Assembly: GCA_947625565.1 (NCBI GenBank)
Contig: CANQOU010000079.1
Location: 1-5,996 of the forward strand
DNA from: an uncultured Clostridia bacterium
Lineage (GTDB): Bacteria; Bacillota; Clostridia; TANB77; CAG-508
DNA: 5,996 nt
Direction: 5' to 3'
Below, in pieces: positions 1 through 5,620 of this stretch. The notes under the pieces are model-generated. The model had not been told where the DNA came from, did no database searches, and saw only the letters and a list, made by a program, of their open reading frames with translations. The stretch's first letter is position 1; each line of letters starts with the position of its first letter. Both the position numbers and the translations under genes were made by a program.

Positions 1-1503
1 ATTTATGAAATGAAATTTGAAAAAGGAAAGACTGTAAAAAAACTAGAAAAAATAGGAAATTCAAATAAAACAGGAACAAAGGTTAGATTTTTAGCAGATG
101 ATACAATTTTTGAAAGTTTAGATTATGAATATGAAGTATTGGAAAAAAGATTTAGAGAAATTGCTTTTTTAACAAAGGGGTTAAAAATAACAATAGAGGA
201 TCAAAGAGAAGAAACACCTAAAAAGGCAGAATTCTGTTATGAAGGAGGATTAAATTCATTTGTTGAATTTTTAAATAGAACTAAAGAGAAATTATATCCA
301 AATCCAATATATATTGAAAAACAGGGAGAAGTTCCGGTAGAAATTGCAATTCAATATACAACTAGTTATACAGAAAATATTTATACATTTGTTAATAATA
401 TAAATACAGTAGAAGGTGGAACTCATTTAGAAGGTTTTAAAAGAGCATTGACAAAAGTATTTAATGATTATGCAAGAAATCATAATATTTTAAAAGAAAA
501 GGATTCAAACTTACAAGGTGAAGATATTAGGGAAGGTATAACTGCAGTAATTTCAGTAAAAGTAAAGGAACCTCAATTTGAAGGACAGACAAAAACTAAA
601 TTGGGAAATAGTGAAGTAACAGCAGTTGTTGCAAGTGTAGTTAATGAAGCATTATCAACATTTTTAGAGGAAAATCCTCAAGTAGCAAAAGCTGTTTTGG
701 AAAAATGTGTAAGTGCAGCAAGAGCAAGAGAAGCAGCAAGAAAAGCAAGAGAATTAGTTAGAAAGAAAAGCAGTTTAGAAACATCAACATTACCTGGAAA
801 ATTAGCAGATTGTAGTAGCAAAGTAGCAGATGAATGTGAAGTTTATATAGTTGAGGGAGATTCAGCTGGAGGAAGTGCAAAACAAGGAAGAGATAGAAAA
901 TTTCAAGCTATTTTACCTTTATGGGGAAAAATGTTAAATGTAGAAAAAGCAAGAGCAGATAAAATATACGGAAATGATAAACTAAATCCAGTTATTGTTG
1001 CATTAGGTGCAGGAATAGGAAGCGATTTTGATATTACAAAAATCAGATATGGAAAAGTAATTATTATGGCAGATGCAGATGTAGATGGTGCACATATTAG
1101 AACATTATTATTGACATTTTTCTTTAGATATATGAGACCACTTATAGAAAATGGAAATGTATATTTAGCACAACCACCATTATATAAGTTATATAAAAAA
1201 GGAATGCAAGATATTTATTGTTATACAGATGAAGATTTGGATAAGACTCTAGAAAGGCTTGAAAAAGAAGGAATTGATAGAACAACATTAGGAATGCAAA
1301 GATATAAAGGTTTAGGAGAAATGAATCCAGAACAATTATGGGAAACAACAATGAATCCAGATTCTAGAATTCTAATTAAAGTAACGATGGAAGATGCAAT
1401 TAAAGCTGATGAAATATTTTCTCTATTGATGGGAGACGAAGTAGAGCCAAGAAGAGAGTTTATTGAGCAAAATGCAAAATATGTAAAAAATCTAGATATT
1501 TAA
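1..1503 (+). CDS. gyrB: DNA gyrase subunit B, 5'-truncated by the window edge
   Basis: GyrB is the ATPase and TOPRIM subunit of DNA gyrase, which introduces negative supercoils in complex with GyrA. The reading frame is open from base 1, and the residues before the first ATG (IYE) continue the GyrB family pattern. The ATG at 10 is therefore internal, and by comparison with E. coli about 140 N-terminal residues (most of the ATP-binding fold) are missing. Numbering from that ATG, the transducer domain comes first and includes the QTK loop (FEGQTKTKLGNSEV, near 191-204). The TOPRIM domain follows, with EGDSAGG at 282-288 and the metal-binding DADVDG around 355-360. The family signature QRYKGLGEMNP comes next, and the protein ends in REFIEQNAKYVKNLDI, typical of GyrB rather than ParE. 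No enterobacterial insertion is present. Residue 305 is Trp, where E. coli GyrB has Lys447 and many Gram-positives have Arg. No gyrA follows. The stop codon lies 3 bp before a strong hairpin. Confidence 0.97.
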   Translation: MYEMKFEKGKTVKKLEKIGNSNKTGTKVRFLADDTIFESLDYEYEVLEKRFREIAFLTKGLKITIEDQREETPKKAEFCYEGGLNSFVEFLNRTKEKLYPNPIYIEKQGEVPVEIAIQYTTSYTENIYTFVNNINTVEGGTHLEGFKRALTKVFNDYARNHNILKEKDSNLQGEDIREGITAVISVKVKEPQFEGQTKTKLGNSEVTAVVASVVNEALSTFLEENPQVAKAVLEKCVSAARAREAARKARELVRKKSSLETSTLPGKLADCSSKVADECEVYIVEGDSAGGSAKQGRDRKFQAILPLWGKMLNVEKARADKIYGNDKLNPVIVALGAGIGSDFDITKIRYGKVIIMADADVDGAHIRTLLLTFFFRYMRPLIENGNVYLAQPPLYKLYKKGMQDIYCYTDEDLDKTLERLEKEGIDRTTLGMQRYKGLGEMNPEQLWETTMNPDSRILIKVTMEDAIKADEIFSLLMGDEVEPRREFIEQNAKYVKNLDI

Positions 1504-1506
1504 AAT

Positions 1507-1539
1507 TTAAGAGAGTGCATTATAAATGTACTCTCTTAA
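1507..1539 (+). terminator. Long hairpin ending the gyrB transcript
   Basis: Positions 1507-1520 pair with 1526-1539 as a 14-bp stem (TTAAGAGAGTGCAT against ATGTACTCTCTTAA) with a single G-U wobble and a 5-nt TATAA loop, starting 3 bp after the gyrB stop. The position and stem length fit an intrinsic terminator. On the + strand the tract after the stem is poor in T (TCTGTAAAG). Read on the - strand, the stem is followed by an A/T tract ending in TTTT, so it could also stop transcription arriving from the spacer. Termination is inferred from structure only. Confidence 0.72.
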
Positions 1540-1860
1540 TCTGTAAAGCCAAATATAATTTTCGCTAAGACTAATATATCTAATATTTAAACCTAATATA
1601 TATTGCTATATAAATAAGCCCGATACCACATATATTAATCACTCGCTCGACTATTGATACACCATAAATAACCATATTCATCCAAACAAGGGACTAGTAA
1701 TGACCACTAAACTAGATATAAAAATAATCTTAGCTCGAATTTATTACCTATATTATGACCATATATAAAATAAATAAAGATACAGCCTTCATACAAATAA
1801 TAAATTCTTCTCGCCGACATATTATCATATAAATTATACAATAATATATCTTTGACCGAA

Positions 1861-1889
1861 TGTTAATAAACAAAAATTATCTATTAACA
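1861..1889. repeat. 8-bp perfect inverted repeat in the spacer
   Basis: TGTTAATA (1861-1868) is the exact reverse complement of TATTAACA (1882-1889), with a 13-bp A/T-rich gap. It lies directly beside a second inverted repeat at 1893-1911. It may be a protein-binding site, but an 8-bp AT-rich repeat can arise by chance in such DNA. Confidence 0.3.
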
Positions 1890-1892
1890 CTC

Positions 1893-1920
1893 TTGACTCA
1901 ACTATAGTCAACCTTACAAT
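1893..1920 (+). promoter_or_regulatory. Possible upstream promoter with inverted repeat over the -35
   Basis: TTGACT (1893-1898) and TACAAT (1915-1920) are separated by 16 bp, and each matches the sigma-A consensus at five of six positions. TTGACT is also one arm of an inverted repeat with AGTCAA (1906-1911), so a -35-like hexamer exists on both strands. The - strand -10 candidate, GTTAAT, is poor. If used, this promoter would give the operon a leader of about 200 nt. It is weaker than the promoter at 2072-2100 and could be fortuitous. Confidence 0.28.
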
Positions 1921-2044
1921 TATATTATAAACAAAAATAAAAAAAATATGCAAAAAAATAAAAATCGTGAGAATCCAAAATAAGGAAATTTTATTATTGA
2001 TACATATAATTTATTAAAAAATAAAGATAATAAAAAATATTTAA

Positions 2045-2080
2045 TTGTCGAATTTTGTCAAAATATTTTTGTTGACAAAA
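2045..2080. promoter_or_regulatory. Candidate operator overlapping the -35 box
   Basis: TTTTGTCAA (2053-2061) is the exact reverse complement of TTGACAAAA (2072-2080), a 9-bp perfect inverted repeat with a 10-bp gap. Another TTGTC at 2045-2049 lies exactly 10 bp (one helical turn) before the TTGTC of the left arm. The right arm contains the whole TTGACA -35 hexamer, so a protein bound here would block RNA polymerase. The geometry suits a dimeric repressor. No regulator gene is visible, so the binding protein is unknown. Confidence 0.4.
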
Positions 2081-2100
2081 GTAGAAAGTTGTTGTAGAAT
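2072..2100 (+). promoter_or_regulatory. Sigma-A promoter of the VirB4 operon
   Basis: TTGACA (2072-2077) is a perfect -35 box. TAGAAT (2095-2100) matches the -10 consensus at five of six positions, and the spacing is the optimal 17 bp. Transcription should start near 2106-2108, leaving a leader of only about 16-18 nt that carries the ribosome binding site. It sits immediately upstream of the three-gene operon and is the best promoter in the window. Confidence 0.78.
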
Positions 2101-2110
2101 AAAAAACTAC

Positions 2111-2120
2111 AGGAGGTGAG
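2111..2120 (+). promoter_or_regulatory. Perfect ribosome binding site of the first operon gene
   Basis: AGGAGGTGAG matches the anti-Shine-Dalgarno sequence over nine bases and lies 7 nt (counting from AGGAGG) before the ATG at 2124. This fixes the start of the 189-aa gene and suggests strong translation. Confidence 0.85.
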
Positions 2121-2123
2121 TTA

Positions 2124-2693
2124 ATGAAGCAAAAAACCATCCAAGAATGGATTCCTATTGATAATATACATAATGATGGAATAATTAAATTAAAAAATCA
2201 AAAATATCTCAAAATAATAAAAATAGTCCCCATTAATTATAATTTAAAATCTGATTTAGAAAAAAATGCAATTTTAAATTCTTATAAAATATTTTTAGAA
2301 ACTTGTAATTTTAATATCCAAATTTTAATTCAAAGTAAAAAAGAAGATTTGCAACATCATATTTCAAGTATAAAGAAAAATATACAAAAACCCAAAAATC
2401 AATATTTAAATAACATTGCAGAAGATTATCTACAATATATTCAAAAATTAAATTTATCTAAAAAATCGTCTACAAAAGAATTTTATATAATTATTGAAAA
2501 TGAAAAAAATAATGAGAAAAATTTTATTCAAACTGAAGAAATTATTAAAAATGATTTAAAAGAAAAATTTTTTAAAATCAAAGAATGCTTAGCAAGATGT
2601 GGAAATTCTGTCGTGGAAATTTCAAATAAAAATGAAGTAATTCAAATTTTATATTCTTTTTTTAATACCCGAAAAAATTTATATTATTATTAA
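2124..2693 (+). CDS. TraC/VirB4 N-terminal-domain-like protein, T4SS-associated
   Basis: This is a 189-aa soluble protein with no signal peptide or membrane segment. Its first half (EWIPIDNI, DGIIKLKNQKYLKIIKI, PINYNLKSDLEKNAILNSY, FLETCNFNIQILIQSKKEDL) resembles the first part of the N-terminal region of TraC/VirB4-type ATPases, which in most systems is fused to the motor. There is no Walker motif. The C-terminal third (ECLARCGNSVVEISNKNEVIQILYSFFN) looks like the end of the same domain. The start is fixed by a perfect ribosome binding site. The next gene, the ATPase, begins 18 bp after the stop with its own ribosome binding site. Together the two products total 789 aa, close to a full-length VirB4. 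The likely role is a separate subunit that docks on the VirB4 motor at the cytoplasmic face of a type IV secretion apparatus. Family assignment is by remembered sequence pattern; the role is inferred from context. Confidence 0.72.
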   Translation: MKQKTIQEWIPIDNIHNDGIIKLKNQKYLKIIKIVPINYNLKSDLEKNAILNSYKIFLETCNFNIQILIQSKKEDLQHHISSIKKNIQKPKNQYLNNIAEDYLQYIQKLNLSKKSSTKEFYIIIENEKNNEKNFIQTEEIIKNDLKEKFFKIKECLARCGNSVVEISNKNEVIQILYSFFNTRKNLYYY

Positions 2694-2700
2694 AAGATAC

Positions 2701-2707
2701 AAGGAGG
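2701..2707 (+). promoter_or_regulatory. Ribosome binding site of the VirB4 gene
   Basis: AAGGAGG lies in the 18-bp gap between the first two operon genes and ends 4 nt before the ATG at 2712. This dedicated site argues that the two reading frames are separate genes rather than one gene broken by a frameshift. Confidence 0.75.
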
Positions 2708-2711
2708 CATA

Positions 2712-4514
2712 ATGAAAAAAATAGAAAAAAATAAAATATATTCTGGAATAGTTCAGGAAAAAGATAAAATAATTCCAGCTTATTTAAATTTACAAAATCC
2801 CAAATATTTAGAAATTGATAATTTATATTATGCTGGTTTAATTGCAGTTGATTATTATAGGGAACAAACAGATTTAATTTTAAAAAATTTAATTGAAACA
2901 AATATTGATATGAATATTTCTATTTTTTATGAAAAACAAGATGCATATAAAATAATAAAAGAGTTAACATATCATATAGGAAATGTAGGAGTAGAAATAA
3001 AAGACACTAATGAAAATAGACAAGATATAGATATTGCAGCATTTACATATAATGATGCTAAATATATTAGAAAAGAAATGCAAGTGAATAATGAAGATTT
3101 ATATTTTCTATATATTTATATAATAATTTATGATAAAGATATAAAAAATTTAGAATATTTTTTAAATAAAATTGAAGGAATTGCACAAAGTAGAGGAATT
3201 CAAACTAGAAGAGCAAATTTTAGGCAAGAGGAAATGTTTTTAGCTACAATTCCAATAATGGAAAATGGAAAAAATATAAAAGAAGCGGCAAGAAGAAATG
3301 TGTTGACAACAGGATTATTAGCAACATATCCATTTATTTCTTCTACTATATTTGATATAGATGGAATTTTTATAGGGACTAATATTTATAATAATTCATT
3401 GGTTTTTATTGATAGGTATAATACAGATAAATATAAAAATGCAAATATTTGTATTTTTGGAACAAGTGGAGCAGGGAAATCTTTTTATACAAAATTATTG
3501 ATTTTGAGATATAAATTGCTAGGAATAAAACAATATATTATAGACCCAGATAGAGAATATACAAATATTTGTGAAAATATGAATGGAACAATGATTAAAT
3601 TAGGACCAACTTCTGAAACATATATCAATATTTTAGAAATAAGAAAAGAAAGTATTGAAGAAGGCGAAAATGGATATTTAGCTACAAAAATTTCTAAACT
3701 AATAGGATTTTTCAATTTAATTTTTGGAGAAATGAATGAAGAAGAAAAGGCATTATTAGAAGAAAAATTGATAGAAACATATAAAGAAAAAGGAATTACA
3801 TTTAATGATAATAGCTTATTTAAATTTGAAAAAAATAAAATTATTAAAGAATTTAAAAGTGCTAAAGATATGCCTATTTTAGGTGATTTATATAATATAC
3901 TTGGAAAAGACGAAAGAACAAAAAAATTTAAAATAAAATTAATTCCATTTGTAGAAGGGTCTATGAAATTTTTTAATAATTATTCTAATATTCAATTGAA
4001 TAATGATTTAATTGTTGCAGATGTGTATGATTTGGGAGAAGAAAATTTACAATATGGAATGTATTTATTTACAGATGTCTTTTGGGATAAAATAAAAGAA
4101 AATAGAAAAGAAAAAAAGGCTATTTATTTAGATGAAATTTGGAGACTTATAGGTGTAACTTCAAATAAAAATGTAGCTAGCTTTATTTATAAAATATTTA
4201 AAACTATTAGAAAATATGGAGGAAGTAGTGTAGCAATAACACAAGATATATCAGATATTTTTAGTTTAGACGAAGGGGTCTATGGTAAAAGTATTTTAAA
4301 TAATTCTAGTATAAAAACATTTTTTTCATTGGAAGAAGAAAATATTAAAATATTAAGTCAATATGCTAATTTATCAGAAAAAGAAAAAGTAGAAATAAAA
4401 TCTTTAAAAAGAGGAGAGTGTTTAATGTTTGTTGGAGATGACCATATTTTAACAAAAATAGAAGCTTCTGAAGGAGAAAAAAATATAATAGAAAATAAGA
4501 AAGGAAAAGAATGA
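2712..4514 (+). CDS. virB4: VirB4-family type IV secretion ATPase
   Basis: This 600-aa protein belongs to the VirB4/TraC family of hexameric ATPases that power conjugative pilus assembly and substrate transfer from the cytoplasmic side of the membrane. Residues 1 to about 225 form the family's pre-motor region (PKYLEIDNLYYAGLIAVDYY, LTYHIGNVGVE, RRANFRQEEMFLATIPI). The RecA-like motor follows: Walker A GTSGAGKS at 250-257, a conserved IIDPDREY at 276-283, Walker B AIYLDEIW at 470-477 with the acidic pair D474-E475, and the family motif AITQDISDIF from 508, with Gln511. The distal segment NNSSIKTFFSLEEENIKIL is also typical. All catalytic motifs look intact. The product is shorter than many VirB4 proteins because the first domain is encoded by the gene immediately upstream. 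The stop overlaps the next start by 4 bp (ATGA), indicating translational coupling. A DNA-translocating relative such as VirD4 is less likely because of the DPDREY and FRQEE motifs and the absence of transmembrane segments. Confidence 0.92.
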   Translation: MKKIEKNKIYSGIVQEKDKIIPAYLNLQNPKYLEIDNLYYAGLIAVDYYREQTDLILKNLIETNIDMNISIFYEKQDAYKIIKELTYHIGNVGVEIKDTNENRQDIDIAAFTYNDAKYIRKEMQVNNEDLYFLYIYIIIYDKDIKNLEYFLNKIEGIAQSRGIQTRRANFRQEEMFLATIPIMENGKNIKEAARRNVLTTGLLATYPFISSTIFDIDGIFIGTNIYNNSLVFIDRYNTDKYKNANICIFGTSGAGKSFYTKLLILRYKLLGIKQYIIDPDREYTNICENMNGTMIKLGPTSETYINILEIRKESIEEGENGYLATKISKLIGFFNLIFGEMNEEEKALLEEKLIETYKEKGITFNDNSLFKFEKNKIIKEFKSAKDMPILGDLYNILGKDERTKKFKIKLIPFVEGSMKFFNNYSNIQLNNDLIVADVYDLGEENLQYGMYLFTDVFWDKIKENRKEKKAIYLDEIWRLIGVTSNKNVASFIYKIFKTIRKYGGSSVAITQDISDIFSLDEGVYGKSILNNSSIKTFFSLEEENIKILSQYANLSEKEKVEIKSLKRGECLMFVGDDHILTKIEASEGEKNIIENKKGKE

Positions 4515-5620
4515 AAAAAATAATTACAGCATTAAATTATCCAGAATTAAATAAAGCTTTAGAAAAACAAAAAAATTTAAAAATAGAAAATAAAGATATA
4601 ATTTATAAAGAAGGAATTTTAGAAATATTAGAAATAAAAAAAGACATAGATATTATTATTATCAATTATGATTTGCCAGGAAAAATTTCAATAGAAAATT
4701 TAATTCAAAAAATAAAAAAAATAAATTCAGAAATAGAATTAATTTTTATTTTAGAAACAAAAAATATAGAGAAGGAAGAAATTTTAAAGAAAAACGAAAT
4801 AAAAAATATTTATTATAATAATGAAATAGATACAAAACAGTTGATAGAAATTATTCAAGAAAAAAATCAAAAAAATAAGAAAGAATTAGAAGAAGAAATT
4901 ATAAAATTGAAAAAAATTATTTATGAAAATAAAAAACAAGAGAAAAAAATAAAAACAACAAATGAGAAAAAATGTTCGAACAAGAGAAAGAAAAGGGGAC
5001 AAAACAGTATACATAAGAATAAGAAAATTCCAAATTCAATTTTGATAGAAAGAAAAAAGAAATTAAGCGAAATTAGCTTGCCCGTACAGAATATAGAATA
5101 TTTCAAGAGAACAAAAAAGAAAATATTGATAGTTGATTTGAAGTTAGGCTATGAGGATATACATATAGCCTTTAATAAAACAAAAATATATAACAAAATA
5201 GAAAATAAAAATTTTTTAATATATCTTAATAAAAAAGTAAAACTTTTAACAGGCTTATCTAAAATTATAAAAAATAATGATGAAAAAGAAATAAATAAAA
5301 TAATTTCTATAGTAGAGAAAAATGCAAAAAAATTTGACAAAATAATTATTGAAATTTTAGAAAATAATTATTTATTCTTAAATGAAAAAATAATGGAAAA
5401 AATAGAAAAAAATATTTTTATTATTGAAAATAATATTTATGATATTAAAAATACTAAAAATAAAATAAGAAAAAATAAAAAAATAGATAATAAAAATATA
5501 TATTTATTTTTTTATGGTGAAGAAAAAAATAAAAAAATGGATATTCAAATTTTAAAAGAAATATTTAAAGGAAATAAAATAATAAAAAAAGAAAAAAATT
5601 TAGTTAAATTATTAAAATAA
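4511..5620 (+). CDS. Degenerate receiver plus CpaE/MinD-like protein without P-loop
   Basis: This 369-aa protein is dominated by Lys, Ile, Asn and Glu. Residues 1 to about 115 look like a CheY-type receiver fold: the DIDIIIINYDLPG segment (45-57) matches the phospho-acceptor strand, but the acceptor position is Asn52. Residues about 118-170 are a charged, probably helical linker. Residues about 195-369 resemble a MinD/ParA/CpaE fold: KKKILIVDL (202-210) fits the strand that normally reads LxDxD, FDKIIIEI (275-282) fits the Walker B strand with Glu281 in place of Asp, and NIFIIENNIYDIKNTKNKI fits the strand and helix after it. The P-loop expected some 30 residues before KKKILIVD is absent in this frame and in the other two + frames. 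It is therefore probably a non-hydrolysing relative. It is translationally coupled to VirB4 (ATGA overlap, AAGGA 5 nt upstream), which suggests a partner or positioning role. The fold assignment is tentative. Confidence 0.62.
   Translation: MKKIITALNYPELNKALEKQKNLKIENKDIIYKEGILEILEIKKDIDIIIINYDLPGKISIENLIQKIKKINSEIELIFILETKNIEKEEILKKNEIKNIYYNNEIDTKQLIEIIQEKNQKNKKELEEEIIKLKKIIYENKKQEKKIKTTNEKKCSNKRKKRGQNSIHKNKKIPNSILIERKKKLSEISLPVQNIEYFKRTKKKILIVDLKLGYEDIHIAFNKTKIYNKIENKNFLIYLNKKVKLLTGLSKIIKNNDEKEINKIISIVEKNAKKFDKIIIEILENNYLFLNEKIMEKIEKNIFIIENNIYDIKNTKNKIRKNKKIDNKNIYLFFYGEEKNKKMDIQILKEIFKGNKIIKKEKNLVKLLK

Larger units (their letters stand above)
1540..1920. other. Gene-free spacer with atypical composition
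   Basis: No convincing gene, tRNA or mobile-element end was found here. By hand count the + strand of 1541-1920 has about 71 C and 28 G, the reverse of the G-over-C bias of the flanking genes. It contains 8 CG dinucleotides in 380 bp, against about 5 in the 1.5 kb of gyrB and about 11 in the 3.5 kb operon. Long A runs, common elsewhere in the window, are almost absent. Short repeats are present: CTAATATAT at 1571-1579 and 1593-1601; GCTCGA at 1645-1650 and 1733-1738; CTCGCtCGAC (1642-1651) against CTCGCCGAC (1810-1818). The - strand has a long open stretch at 1638-1862, broken by one TAG. The region could be a decayed - strand gene, a - strand RNA ending at the 1507-1539 hairpin, or DNA of foreign origin. 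The sequence alone does not decide. Confidence 0.5.

Noticed and set aside
10..12. ATG at 10 as the gyrB start
   Set aside because: The frame is open upstream to base 1 and the encoded residues match the interior of GyrB, so the true start lies outside the window.
1142..1351. Minus-strand reading frame inside gyrB
   Set aside because: It lies wholly antisense to an unambiguous conserved region of GyrB and has no independent support.
1948..1983. Tiny ORF (MQKNKNRENPK) in the leader region as a possible leader peptide
   Set aside because: It has no ribosome binding site, and the strong promoter lies downstream of it, so it is probably not transcribed with the operon.
1541..2123. tRNA gene, CRISPR array or insertion-sequence end in the spacer
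   Set aside because: No GTTCGA-type T-arm in a cloverleaf context, no regularly spaced repeats, and no terminal inverted repeats with target duplications were seen.
2691..2714. Frameshift joining the first two operon genes into one VirB4 gene
   Set aside because: There is a clean stop, an 18-bp gap, a dedicated AAGGAGG site and a fresh ATG, which are the marks of two genes.
2662..5340. Several short minus-strand frames opposite the operon (2662-2901, 3485-3715, 4921-5106, 5149-5340)
   Set aside because: All are antisense to well-supported genes, hydrophobic by complement of A-rich DNA, and have no credible start signals.
4511..5620. P-loop hidden in another frame of the third gene through paired frameshifts
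   Set aside because: The other two + frames around 4961-5060 contain stops and no GxxxxGK[ST] pattern.
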